Part shown: positions 8,939 to 17,929 of the stretch, piece by piece
Layout: each line of letters starts with the position of its first letter
Numbering within the stretch: the first letter of the stretch is position 1
Assembly (NCBI GenBank): GCA_963723495.1
Contig: CAVRQR010000017.1
Location: 1 to 64,000, forward strand
DNA length: 64,000 nucleotides
DNA from: Gp6-AA40 sp963723495
GTDB taxonomy: Bacteria; Acidobacteriota; Vicinamibacteria; Vicinamibacterales; UBA2999
Reading direction: 5' to 3'
The notes under the pieces: model-generated
What the model saw: the letters and a program-made list of their open reading frames with translations, nothing else
The model's database searches: none
Told to the model about the DNA's origin: nothing
Position numbers and translations under genes: made by a program

Positions 8939-9625
8939 TCATGGACGCAACGAGTCCTCGCGAAAGACAGGATATGGATTGATCGGCTCTCCCTTCCACC
9001 ACTGCCGTTCCGGTGTCAGGCGGAAAATCCCGAAATGCAGGTGCGGCGCGTCAGGCGATGCATTGCCCGTGCTCCCGACGTAGCCGATAACATCTCCGCG
9101 GCGGACGACCCGTCCCTCGTGCAGCCCTTCGGCGTAGCGATCGAGATGCGCGTAGTAATAGCTGAAGGTCGCGCTGGGATCGAACTGGTAGACCGTAAAG
9201 CCGCCCGCCTTGCTCGTAAACAGCTTCTGGATCGTACCGCCTTCGACCGCCCGGACCGGCGTGTGTCGTGGCGCCATGATGTCGAGCGCCTCGTGTGCGT
9301 GGCCGCCCCGCGCGTCCGCAAATGTGTCGCGCAGGTCCTCTTCGTCGACACCTTCGACGGGGATATCGAGGGCTCGATCGCGCAGCATTTCAACAGCGCT
9401 GGTATGCGCCACCGAGCCTGTGATTGCGGCCGGCACTACCTCGCCCTGTTCGCCGGGACGCTCGACTGCCCGTGGCTCGGCGGGATCGTGTGCCGCCTCG
9501 GTCCTCTCCTCCGTCGCGCGCAGCCACCACGACACCGTCACCGTCGTCAGAACGCCCATCGTGAAGCTGACGGCGATGATGAGCGCGAGGCGGTGCAGAT
9601 GCTTCGCCCGACCGATTCGTGTCAT
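8939..9625 (-). CDS. M23-family peptidoglycan endopeptidase, membrane-anchored
   Basis: 228 residues. A single N-terminal membrane segment (about 14-34, LALIIAVSFTMGVLTTVTVS) anchors a periplasmic LytM/M23 domain. The zinc motif HEALD near residue 112, the YYAHLDRY strand and the HLHFG motif near 194 are all present, so the enzyme should be active on peptide cross-links. Its ATG overlaps the stop codon of the L,D-transpeptidase (ATGA), so the two are probably translationally coupled cell-wall enzymes. A much longer frame (to 9907) runs out of frame through the transpeptidase gene and is not used. Confidence 0.85.
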   Translation of the reverse strand: MTRIGRAKHLHRLALIIAVSFTMGVLTTVTVSWWLRATEERTEAAHDPAEPRAVERPGEQGEVVPAAITGSVAHTSAVEMLRDRALDIPVEGVDEEDLRDTFADARGGHAHEALDIMAPRHTPVRAVEGGTIQKLFTSKAGGFTVYQFDPSATFSYYYAHLDRYAEGLHEGRVVRRGDVIGYVGSTGNASPDAPHLHFGIFRLTPERQWWKGEPINPYPVFREDSLRP

Positions 9626-10590
9626 CGGAAGATCACCAATGTCCCTGGCTTCGCCCATTCGAGCAGACGACGGACGTCCCAGTTCGTCATGCGCACGCAG
9701 CCGTGCGACTGCATATGACCGATCGTCGACGGTTCGGGCGTGCCATGGATCCCGTAGTGCTCCTTGCTGAGGTCGATCCAGGCAACACCGGCCGGATTGT
9801 TCGGTCCCGCGGGGATGCGCGCCTTGGAGTGCGAAGGGTTGGCGTCCCAGAACAGGTCGGGGTTGTAGTTGAAGGCCGGCAACTGCTCGACCCCGGTAAT
9901 CTTCCATTTCCCGATCGGTAGCGGGTCGTGCTTGCTTCCTGTGGTCACCGGAGCGTGGAAGACCACGCGCCCGTCCTGGTCTTCGACGGTCAGTGCACTC
10001 GTACGTTTGGTCACGATGATCGTCGCGCGTGATGGGCTTTCCGGAGCTGACAGAGCCGTGTCCAGGACATTGGGCACGATGATCTGATCTCCGGCGCGCT
10101 CGAACGTCTGGCCCGCGTTCAACGACTGCAGCAGAGCAGGGCTGGCGTGGAACTTCTCGGCGATTGCCTCGAGCGGGTTGCGATAGCTGAGCGCTGGCAG
10201 CGTCGACTGCTCGACGAGGTCCTTCGGAATCTCTGGCTGAAACGGACCCGCGACGTCGGCGTCGGTCAGCGTGTACGTGATGACAAGAGGTTGCTCTCCC
10301 ATTTCTTGCATCAGCTGCTTCGCCGTCGGCTCGTCCATGCGACCGGAGACCTGGAGGTCTCGACTGCCTTGAAATGCCGCTAGTGCTCGCTGGAAATTCG
10401 CGCCGGATCGACCATCGATTTCACCCGGTGAGAAACCGGTTCGGTCGAGCATCACCTGCGCGGCGAGCACATCCGACTCGGCCTTCCGCATCTGCTCACC
10501 TTTAGCTACCGGCTCAGGATTCTTGCCGGTGGACTGCGCGAACGCGGCTGTTCCGAGCGCCATACACATGAGAAGGGTTGCCCTCAGCAT
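9622..10590 (-). CDS. L,D-transpeptidase (YkuD) with peptidoglycan-binding domain
   Basis: 322 residues: signal peptide, a PG_binding_1 domain (about 35-95, VMLDRTGFSPGEIDGRSG), a LysM-like segment (about 135-175, AIAEKFHASPALLQSLNAG then AGDQIIVPNV), and a C-terminal YkuD domain with HMQSHGCVRM carrying the catalytic Cys. It would make 3-3 cross-links in peptidoglycan or attach proteins to it, in the periplasm. The M23 gene overlaps its stop. Identical to the mirror copy 14434-15402 except one residue (A/D). Confidence 0.88.
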   Translation of the reverse strand: MLRATLLMCMALGTAAFAQSTGKNPEPVAKGEQMRKAESDVLAAQVMLDRTGFSPGEIDGRSGANFQRALAAFQGSRDLQVSGRMDEPTAKQLMQEMGEQPLVITYTLTDADVAGPFQPEIPKDLVEQSTLPALSYRNPLEAIAEKFHASPALLQSLNAGQTFERAGDQIIVPNVLDTALSAPESPSRATIIVTKRTSALTVEDQDGRVVFHAPVTTGSKHDPLPIGKWKITGVEQLPAFNYNPDLFWDANPSHSKARIPAGPNNPAGVAWIDLSKEHYGIHGTPEPSTIGHMQSHGCVRMTNWDVRRLLEWAKPGTLVIFR

Positions 10591-10640
10591 GTGATGTGTG
10601 GGTGCAAACGTCGGACCTGCTGTTATGGCGAAACGTTGAA

Positions 10641-10660
10641 GGCGGGTCTGAGGACCCGCC
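10641..10660. repeat. REP-like hairpin GGCGGGTC/GACCCGCC
   Basis: GGCGGGTCTGAGGACCCGCC, a perfect 8-bp stem around TGAG, between two minus-strand genes. The mirror copy is at 14364-14383 and a third occurrence is at 60955-60974. It could act as a terminator or mRNA-stabilising hairpin. Confidence 0.55.
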
Positions 10661-10674
10661 TCTGCTGGCCCGCT

Positions 10675-11898
10675 CTACCGCAGCGTGGGTGGGAATCGGA
10701 AGTCGGCCATGTTGGCGTCGAGCTGGATGCCGGCGCTGTTGATCGCCATCGAGGTGGCTCGATAGCCACCGACGGCAATCAGTATGTCGAGCAGCTGCCT
10801 GTTATCGAACGTCTTCGTCAGAGTGCCCCAAGTCTCAGCGGAGACCCGATTGTCTCGATACAGTTCGTCGGTGGCTCGGATCAACGCGTTCTCGACGGGG
10901 TCGCCGCCACCACTGTCGGGTCCGGCAATGATGCGGTCAACGTCCGCATCGGTCATGCCGGCTCGCCGGCCGAGCCGCGAATGCGCCGCCCATTCGTATT
11001 CGGAGCGGCACAGGACGCCGATGCGCATCAGCAGCGTCTCGCGATGGCGAACCGAGAGCGTCGTTCCATTGAGAATGTGCTGGTTGATCGGGCCTCGTAG
11101 CCGATCGGCCGGCGGATTGCGCACGAAGGTGACAAAGACGTTCGCCGCACGTTGCCCGGTTCCTTTGGGATCGAATCGTTTCCGCTGCTCCGGAGTCCAG
11201 TCCCCGGGTTCGAGCGGCGGAATGCGCGGCTGACGTCCGAGCAGTCGAAGGTTCGTCCGCTGAGCGGCGGCGGTATGTGGAATCCCGGAGGGCAAGCGAT
11301 CGGGAACGTTCGGTTCAATCTCCACGCCCAGCGAGTTGATGGCTCCGGCGTGCAGCGCGCCGGTGCCCACGCTGTCCACGGTATCAACCAGCTGGTTGGT
11401 GTCGTAGCGCGCACTGAGCGTCTGCCAGGTGGCATCCGACACGAACGAGTCCACGATCAGTTCGTCGGCAGCGCGCAACAGCGTGGTTTCGAACTCGTCC
11501 CAGCCCTTCGCATCGGGACCGTGCGCGACCCGTGTGAGCTCCTCGCTGGTGACTCCGATTCGCCTTGCGGCAGCAGCGCGATGCGCCCAGAGATAGTTGG
11601 AGCGCGTGAGCCACGCGGTCCGCAGGCCAAGCAGCGCACGATGACGGGGCGGGAGCCCCGATTCACTGGAGACATAGTGCTCGAATGGCAGGATGTGTTC
11701 GGCGAGCGACGGATGGTTCAAGTACGTCGCAACCGCGTTGAGCATGCCTGAAGGCGCAAACCGCGCGGCGAGCGCGCGCTGTTCGCTGCTTTGCTGGCTC
11801 GCCGGAACTGGCGCCATCCGCGCGCGCATCCCGGATTGCGCGAGGGCGAGCGAGGTGGAGACCATCAATGCGCATCCGAGAACTGCCGCCATCCTCAT
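10675..11898 (-). CDS. Exported double carboxymuconolactone-decarboxylase-like protein
   Basis: 407 residues. The ATG at 11898 is chosen because AAGGAG lies about 8 bases upstream and it starts a signal peptide (MRMAAVLGCALMV...ALA); an ATG 24 bases earlier is possible. Two halves each look like a CMD/AhpD helical domain: SNYLWAHRAAAARRIG with FETTLLRAADEL, and SEYEWAAHSRLGRRAG with ENALIRATDELY. The AhpD CxxC is absent, so peroxidase-type thiol chemistry is unlikely; the real reaction is unknown. The left-arm copy is intact, the right-arm copy (13125-14349) carries one extra base. Confidence 0.7.
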   Translation of the reverse strand: MRMAAVLGCALMVSTSLALAQSGMRARMAPVPASQQSSEQRALAARFAPSGMLNAVATYLNHPSLAEHILPFEHYVSSESGLPPRHRALLGLRTAWLTRSNYLWAHRAAAARRIGVTSEELTRVAHGPDAKGWDEFETTLLRAADELIVDSFVSDATWQTLSARYDTNQLVDTVDSVGTGALHAGAINSLGVEIEPNVPDRLPSGIPHTAAAQRTNLRLLGRQPRIPPLEPGDWTPEQRKRFDPKGTGQRAANVFVTFVRNPPADRLRGPINQHILNGTTLSVRHRETLLMRIGVLCRSEYEWAAHSRLGRRAGMTDADVDRIIAGPDSGGGDPVENALIRATDELYRDNRVSAETWGTLTKTFDNRQLLDILIAVGGYRATSMAINSAGIQLDANMADFRFPPTLR

Positions 11899-12009
11899 TG
11901 CCATTCTCCTTTTCGCCCGCATATCGCAGTGTCCGGCGTTCCACTCGCCGAAGGCGCTCCGCGCGATGGCGGCCGGCGCGATGATAGCGCAGGCAGACGG
12001 TCTGACCGC

Positions 12010-12450
12010 CTACTCGCACACGACGACGCTCGTTTGCAGTGCGCTGATCGCGACGTTCGTGCGGCAGGGCTTTGACGGACGATCGACCTGGACGTCATGA
12101 TTCCCGACGGAGGTCACGAAACGGCGGTTGGTCAGCTCGCTCTTGCGTTGACCGTCGATGGTGATTCCGGCGTGTTCGGGAGACGACGTGACGAAGAGGT
12201 AGCCGATCGACTGCGACGTTGCGCGCGCGATGAGGTCAGAAAGGAACTGTGAGAACGACCATTGGCGCACCTCGTTGGGCGTGACCTCCGCTGGCGGAGC
12301 AGGCTGTCGCCTCGATACTGCCAGCAGGATCGGCTGCCTCTTCGTCGGTCCAGTCGCGGAGCGATTGGATGCGAGCCGGTTGTCACGCAGGTCGTAGCAG
12401 TAATGAGAGAGCAGCGATTGGAAGACGCTTCTGGGGTCGCCGCCATTCAA
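12010..12450 (-). CDS. PEGA-domain protein, C-terminal fragment (mirror copy)
   Basis: About 147 codons up to the palindrome junction. The C-terminal stretch ITIDGQRKSELTNRRFVTSV is a PEGA-type repeat, a small surface or periplasmic domain often at the end of secreted or kinase proteins. Upstream residues (LLSHYCYDLRDNRLASNRS) are not recognised. The frame is intact here, with two bases that the right arm lacks near 12312. The true start is not in this arm: the frame only continues a few codons into the spacer before a TGA. Confidence 0.55.
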   Translation of the reverse strand: MNGGDPRSVFQSLLSHYCYDLRDNRLASNRSATGPTKRQPILLAVSRRQPAPPAEVTPNEVRQWSFSQFLSDLIARATSQSIGYLFVTSSPEHAGITIDGQRKSELTNRRFVTSVGNHDVQVDRPSKPCRTNVAISALQTSVVVCE

Positions 12451-12574
12451 CGCTGTCGTCAATACCTGGGAGGCGCGGGCGCAGTTCCGAATCAATCAGG
12501 ACGCGCGCGCGGCGATTCAGCGCTCGATACTCGACGCACGCCGCCCGCTCGACGACTTCCTGCGGCAACAGGAG
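12451..12574. other. Single-copy spacer at the palindrome centre
   Basis: These 124 bases have no mirror copy. On the plus strand they are open in the frame of the PEGA-domain fragment that follows at 12575 and use GC-rich third positions. On the minus strand the frame leading into the left-arm copy meets a TGA at about 12496-12498. The spacer therefore looks like genuine upstream coding sequence of the right-arm gene, with the left arm joined on afterwards. Confidence 0.75.
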
Positions 12575-13013
12575 TTGAATGGCGGCGACCCCAGAAGCGT
12601 CTTCCAATCGCTGCTCTCTCATTACTGCTACGACCTGCGTGACAACCGGCTCGCATCCAATCGCTCCGCGACTGGACCGACGAAGAGGCAGCCGATCCTG
12701 CTGGCAGTATCGAGGACAGCCTGCTCCGCCAGCGGAGGTCACGCCCAACGAGGTGCGCCAATGGTCGTTCTCACAGTTCCTTTCTGACCTCATCGCGCGC
12801 GCAACGTCGCAGTCGATCGGCTATCTCTTCGTCACGTCGTCTCCCGAACACGCCGGGATCACCATCGACGGTCAACGCAAGAGCGAGCTGACCAACCGCC
12901 GTTTCGTGACCTCCGTCGGGAATCATGACGTCCAGGTCGATCGTCCGTCAAAGCCCTGCCGCACGAACGTCGCGATCAGCGCACTGCAGACGAGCGTCGT
13001 CGTGTGCGAGTAG
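12452..13013 (+). pseudogene. PEGA-domain protein, C-terminal part, frameshifted
   Basis: Reads in frame from the spacer (AVVNTWEARAQFRINQDAR) into the right arm, loses two bases near 12715 compared with the left arm, and continues in another frame to the PEGA repeat and stop at 13013. The 5' part of the gene should lie further upstream in the genome but has been replaced by the left arm. The gene as a whole is unidentified; only the PEGA end is recognisable. Confidence 0.55.
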
Positions 13014-13124
13014 GCGGTCAGACCATCTGCCTGCGCTATCATCGCGCCGGCCGCCATCGCGCGAAGCGCCTTCGGCGAGTGGAACGCCGGACACTGCGAT
13101 ATGCGGGCGAAAAGGAGAATGGCA

Positions 13125-14349
13125 ATGAGGATGGCGGCAGTTCTCGGATGCGCATTGATGGTCTCCATCTCGCTCGCCCTCGCGCAATCCGGCATGCGCG
13201 CGCGGATGGCGCCAGTTCCGGCGAGCCAGCAAAGCAGCGAACAGCGCGCGCTCGCCGCGCGGTTCGCGCCTTCAGGCATGCTCAACGCGGTTGCGAACGT
13301 ACTTGAACCATCCGTCGCTCGCCGAACACATCCTGCCATTCGAGCACTATGTCTCCAGTGAATCGGGGCTCCCGCCCCGCCATCGTGCGCTGCTTGGCCT
13401 GCGGACCGCGTGGCTCACGCGCTCCAACTATCTCTGGGCGCATCGCGCTGCTGCCGCAAGGCGAATCGGAGTCACCAGCGAGGAGCTCACACGGGTCGCG
13501 CACGGTCCCGATGCGAAGGGCTGGGACGAGTTCGAAGCCACGCTGTTGCGCGCTGCCGACGAACTGATCGTGGACTCGTTCGTGTCGGATGCCACCTGGC
13601 AGACGCTCAGTGCGCGCTACGACACCAACCAACTGGTTGATACCGTGGACAGCGTGGGCACCGTCGCGCTGCACGCCGGCGCCATCAACTCGCTGGGCGT
13701 GGAGATTGAACCGAACGTTCCCGATCGCTTGCCCTCCGGGATTCCACATACCGCCGCCGCTCAGCGGACGAACCTTCGACTGCTCGGACGTCAGCCGCGC
13801 ATTCCGCCGCTCGAACCCAGGGACTGGACTCCGGAGCAGCGGAAACGATTCGATCCCAAAGGAACCGGGCAACGTGCGGCGAATGTCTTTGTCACCTTCG
13901 TGCGCAATCCGCCGGCCGATCGGCTACGAGGCCCGATCAACCAGCACATTCTCAATGGAACGACGCTCTCGGTTCGCCATCGCGAGACGCTGCTGATGCG
14001 CATCGGCGTCCTGTGCCGCTCCGAATACGAATGGGCGGCGCATTCGCGGCTCGGCCGGCGAGCCGGCATGACCGATGCGGACGTTGACCGCATCATTGCC
14101 GGACCCGACAGTGGTGGCGGCGACCCCGTCGAGAACGCGTTGATCCGAGCCACCGACGAACTGTATCGAGACAATCGGGTCTCCGCTGAGACTTGGGGCA
14201 CTCTGACGAAGACGTTCGATAACAGGCAGCTGCTCGACATACTGATTGCCGTCGGCGGCTATCGAGCCACCTCGATGGCGATCAACAGCGCCGGCATCCA
14301 GCTCGACGCCAACATGGCCGACTTCCGATTCCCACCCACGCTGCGGTAG
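13125..14349 (+). pseudogene. Double CMD-like exported protein, frameshifted mirror copy
   Basis: Mirror copy of 10675-11898. An extra A near 13296 shifts the frame after about residue 57; everything downstream (YLNHPSLAEHILPFEHYVSS to the C-terminus) is open to 14349. Four or so residues differ from the left arm. See 10675-11898 for the domain description. Confidence 0.75.
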
Positions 14350-14363
14350 AGCGGGCCAGCAGA

Positions 14364-14383
14364 GGCGGGTCCTCAGACCCGCC
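14364..14383. repeat. REP-like hairpin, mirror copy
   Basis: GGCGGGTCCTCAGACCCGCC, the reverse complement of 10641-10660, 14 bases after the stop of the CMD-like gene. Confidence 0.55.
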
Positions 14384-14433
14384 TTCAACGTTTCGCCATA
14401 ACAGCAGGTCCGACGTTTGCACCCACACATCAC

Positions 14434-15402
14434 ATGCTGAGGGCAACCCTTCTCATGTGTATGGCGCTCGGAACAGCCGCGTTCGCGCAGTCCACCGGCA
14501 AGAATCCTGAGCCGGTAGATAAAGGTGAGCAGATGCGGAAGGCCGAGTCGGATGTGCTCGCCGCGCAGGTGATGCTCGACCGAACCGGTTTCTCACCGGG
14601 TGAAATCGATGGTCGATCCGGCGCGAATTTCCAGCGAGCACTAGCGGCATTTCAAGGCAGTCGAGACCTCCAGGTCTCCGGTCGCATGGACGAGCCGACG
14701 GCGAAGCAGCTGATGCAAGAGATGGGAGAGCAACCTCTTGTCATCACGTACACGCTGACCGACGCCGACGTCGCGGGTCCGTTTCAGCCAGAGATTCCGA
14801 AGGACCTCGTCGAGCAGTCGACGCTGCCAGCGCTCAGCTATCGCAACCCGCTCGAGGCAATCGCCGAGAAGTTCCACGCCAGCCCTGCTCTGCTGCAGTC
14901 GTTGAACGCGGGCCAGACGTTCGAGCGCGCCGGAGATCAGATCATCGTGCCCAATGTCCTGGACACGGCTCTGTCAGCTCCGGAAAGCCCATCACGCGCG
15001 ACGATCATCGTGACCAAACGTACGAGTGCACTGACCGTCGAAGACCAGGACGGGCGCGTGGTCTTCCACGCTCCGGTGACCACAGGAAGCAAGCACGACC
15101 CGCTACCGATCGGGAAATGGAAGATTACCGGGGTCGAGCAGTTGCCGGCCTTCAACTACAACCCCGACCTGTTCTGGGACGCCAACCCTTCGCACTCCAA
15201 GGCGCGCATCCCCGCGGGACCGAACAATCCGGCCGGTGTTGCCTGGATCGACCTCAGCAAGGAGCACTACGGGATTCATGGCACGCCCGAACCGTCGACG
15301 ATCGGTCATATGCAGTCGCACGGCTGCGTGCGCATGACGAACTGGGACGTCCGTCGTCTGCTCGAATGGGCGAAGCCAGGGACATTGGTGATCTTCCGAT
15401 GA
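14434..15402 (+). CDS. L,D-transpeptidase (YkuD), right-arm copy
   Basis: Intact copy of the gene described at 9622-10590: signal peptide, PG_binding_1, LysM-like segment and YkuD domain with SHGCVRM. It differs by one residue (EPVDKGEQ instead of EPVAKGEQ). If the palindrome is an artefact there is only one such gene in the genome. The stop overlaps the start of the M23 gene. Confidence 0.85.
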   Translation: MLRATLLMCMALGTAAFAQSTGKNPEPVDKGEQMRKAESDVLAAQVMLDRTGFSPGEIDGRSGANFQRALAAFQGSRDLQVSGRMDEPTAKQLMQEMGEQPLVITYTLTDADVAGPFQPEIPKDLVEQSTLPALSYRNPLEAIAEKFHASPALLQSLNAGQTFERAGDQIIVPNVLDTALSAPESPSRATIIVTKRTSALTVEDQDGRVVFHAPVTTGSKHDPLPIGKWKITGVEQLPAFNYNPDLFWDANPSHSKARIPAGPNNPAGVAWIDLSKEHYGIHGTPEPSTIGHMQSHGCVRMTNWDVRRLLEWAKPGTLVIFR

Positions 15403-16085
15403 CACGAATCGGTCGGGCGAAGCATCTGCAACGCCTCGCGCTCATCATCGCCGTCAGCTTCACGATGGGCGTTCTGACGACGGTGACGGTGTCGTGGTGG
15501 CTGCGCGCGACGGAGGAGAGGACCGAGGCGGCACACGATCCCGCCGAGCCACGGGCAGTCGAGCGTCCCGGCGAACAGGGCGAGGTAGTGCCGGCCGCAA
15601 TCACAGGCTCGGTGGCGCATACCAGCGCTGTTGAAATGCTGCGCGATCGAGCCCTCGATATCCCCGTCGAAGGTGTCGACGAAGAGGACCTGCGCGACAC
15701 GTTTGCGGACGCGCGGGGCGGCCACGCACACGAGGCGCTCGACATCATGGCGCCACGACACACGCCGGTCCGGGCGGTCGAAGGCGGTACGATCCAGAAG
15801 CTGTTTACGAGCAAGGCGGGCGGCTTTACGGTCTACCAGTTCGATCCCAGCGCGACCTTCAGCTATTACTACGCGCATCTCGATCGCTACGCCGAAGGGC
15901 TGCACGAGGGACGGGTCGTCCGCCGCGGAGATGTTATCGGCTACGTCGGGAGCACGGGCAATGCATCGCCTGACGCGCCGCACCTGCATTTCGGGATTTT
16001 CCGCCTGACACCGGAACGGCAGTGGTGGAAGGGAGAGCCGATCAATCCATATCCTGTCTTTCGCGAGGACTCGTTGCGTCCATGA
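15399..16085 (+). CDS. M23-family endopeptidase, right-arm copy
   Basis: Intact copy of 8939-9625, starting at the ATGA overlap with the transpeptidase. Membrane anchor, HEALD and HLHFG motifs are all conserved; one residue differs (LQRLALII instead of LHRLALII). The downstream 83 bases to the next gene show nothing recognisable. Confidence 0.83.
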   Translation: MTRIGRAKHLQRLALIIAVSFTMGVLTTVTVSWWLRATEERTEAAHDPAEPRAVERPGEQGEVVPAAITGSVAHTSAVEMLRDRALDIPVEGVDEEDLRDTFADARGGHAHEALDIMAPRHTPVRAVEGGTIQKLFTSKAGGFTVYQFDPSATFSYYYAHLDRYAEGLHEGRVVRRGDVIGYVGSTGNASPDAPHLHFGIFRLTPERQWWKGEPINPYPVFREDSLRP

Positions 16086-16168
16086 TCCGCCACGCAGTGA
16101 CTGACACTGCGGGATGCGAGCCCGACGGCGAGGCGCCACTCGTCTGAGCTCTGACTACAGATGCACGA

Positions 16169-17176
16169 TCACTGGCTTAGGAATCTGCGCGCAACCTCGA
16201 CATCACATTTCTGATTCGAGTGACGCATGTTCGGCCGATACTCCAACTTCCCCGACCACTGAACCGGCTGCGTCAGGTACACGGGATCTTCGACCACACC
16301 TGAGTAGATCAATGTCTTGCCATCCTCCGAAACCACGAATCGCTCGGTGAGGCGTTTCCGCGCGCTGGCCGGCATCGACAGCGAGAGCCCGTTGGCGTGC
16401 TCCATGAAATTCGTCGTGTCCACCACCAGCATCTTGCCTTCCCAGCGCCCGACGGAGTGGCCATGCAGAAACGTCTGACTGGCCGGCGGATGCTGGCGAC
16501 CATCCAGGTAGATGATGCGTTGCGACTCCATCCAATCCACGTTCATCACGACACGGTCGCGCTCGACGGTGATCGTATTGGCGACCGGGTACAGCATCAG
16601 CGTCGGAGCGCCCACAGGAATGCAGTCTTTCTGCGTCGTGGCTTTCGGATCCACGTTGGCCGCTGCCGCCTTGCCCTTGTCGGTCAGTCTCCAGGTGCCG
16701 AGACTCCCGGTGTATGCAACGAATTCCGAGCGTGGAGAAAACCAGGTGCCGGCGATGCTGGTCGCCGTCGCCGTTCTGGACTGGTACACGCTGCGTGACC
16801 CGATGTTGAGCGGAAGATAGGATCCGTCCCGCTTGTGCAGGTCTCTGCCGAGGAGGATCGCAGGGTTCCTTCGATCGGGATTTCCGACGACCGTGACGAC
16901 ATCGCCGACCGAGACGGAATCGCTGGTGAAACCGAGGCCGTTCAACACCGATGCCGCGCCCGCCTCGACCTCGATGGTCGCTGTCGATCCATCTGGATTC
17001 TTCACCTGGACTGTGAGGTACACGTGCGGGTTGGCGAATCGATATCGAACGACGTTGCCCGTTATCTTCACTTCTTTCTGGGTGTCGTACGCCGCGGCGC
17101 TGTGGTGTGCAAGCGCCGGCGCCACAAGCGCCAGCAACATCGAGCAGCAGAGCACGCACGTGGCACTCGCGTTCAT
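16169..17176 (-). CDS. DUF6152-like/WxG-LVVxTTNF fusion protein, right-arm copy
   Basis: Intact copy of 7848-8855, 335 residues, differing by one residue (RRNPAIL instead of RRNAAIL). Architecture as described there: signal peptide, HHS-type DUF6152-like domain, then the window's shared domain with GRWEGKMLVVDTTNF. Confidence 0.7.
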   Translation of the reverse strand: MNASATCVLCCSMLLALVAPALAHHSAAAYDTQKEVKITGNVVRYRFANPHVYLTVQVKNPDGSTATIEVEAGAASVLNGLGFTSDSVSVGDVVTVVGNPDRRNPAILLGRDLHKRDGSYLPLNIGSRSVYQSRTATATSIAGTWFSPRSEFVAYTGSLGTWRLTDKGKAAAANVDPKATTQKDCIPVGAPTLMLYPVANTITVERDRVVMNVDWMESQRIIYLDGRQHPPASQTFLHGHSVGRWEGKMLVVDTTNFMEHANGLSLSMPASARKRLTERFVVSEDGKTLIYSGVVEDPVYLTQPVQWSGKLEYRPNMRHSNQKCDVEVARRFLSQ

Positions 17177-17209
17177 GAAATGACTCCCGACCCCATTACA
17201 AAACGGTCA

Positions 17210-17928
17210 TCACTTCACCGAACACGGCGTTGGATTCCATCCGGCAGCGCCCGGCAGCTTCTTGAAATCCGAGCTCGTGACATACGGCCGCGTAAAGTAC
17301 GCTGGGTCCACCAGTTCGGTCGTGACCGTCAGCCATTGATCACCGTTTGGCAACGTGTTCAGGTCCCAGTACTCGGTCACCGTCGTTTTATCGCTATACG
17401 GCACGCCGTTCCGGCGCACGTAGCCGGCTCGCAGGTTCGTGGTCATCACCTTGAGGCTCCGCCCGGGAACGTTCCACTGCGCGACCGAATGGCCCTGCCA
17501 GGTGGATTCCGTCGCAGGAGATGAGGCGCCAAAGCGAAACAGCCGTGTCTGCGTGCCAGCATCTGTTTCGACCTTGAGAACCCTGTCGTCCTGCCACGAG
17601 ATGTTCAAACGCCCCGGGACGCGCATGATCGCGCCTGCGCCGTACGACCGGCACTGCTCGCCGGCCGTTTCATCGCGAGCCGGATCCCAGCTCTCTCCGA
17701 CCTTCCGACCTTCCGGACTAAGCGGCACGCCATCGAAGACGCCTTTCTTCGGCGTGACCATGCGGTACTTCCAGTCTTCGGCGATCACGGAGACCCAGTA
17801 GCCGGTGACATCGATTGGGGCCATCTGCCGCGGATCGCGGGAGGAGCAGCGCCACGACCACGTTGGGCTTCCGCTGAGGTGCCCCAGGCGGCCACCAAGA
17901 CGATGACGAAAACTGAGAGGCGCTTCAT
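17210..17928 (-). pseudogene. WxG-LxVxTTN family exported protein, frameshifted mirror copy
   Basis: Mirror copy of 7095-7814. One base is missing near 17833, just after the signal peptide region (GAAPP), so the frame is lost at about residue 31; the rest of the protein from MAPIDVTGYW onward is intact and open. Product otherwise identical except T/A near the C-terminus. Confidence 0.7.
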
Positions 17929-17929
17929 C

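Larger units (their letters stand above)
1..12450. repeat. Left arm of a 12.45-kb inverted repeat
   Basis: This whole segment reappears as its reverse complement at 12575-25027. Paired positions add up to 25018-25027 along the arm, the drift coming from small indels. Gene pairs that show it: L,D-transpeptidase 9622-10590 with 14434-15402, DUF6152-like fusion 7848-8855 with 16169-17176, sugar dehydrogenase 2108-3361 with 21657-22910. Differences are sparse in the middle and densest in the first 0.8 kb, where homopolymer-length differences and substitutions break two genes. Homology fades in about the first 10 bases. Confidence 0.97.

Noticed and set aside
12451..12574. Hairpin telomere of a linear replicon read through in sequencing
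   Set aside because: A covalently closed telomere would have a spacer of a few bases at most. Here it is 124 bp, single-copy and open in frame with the right arm.
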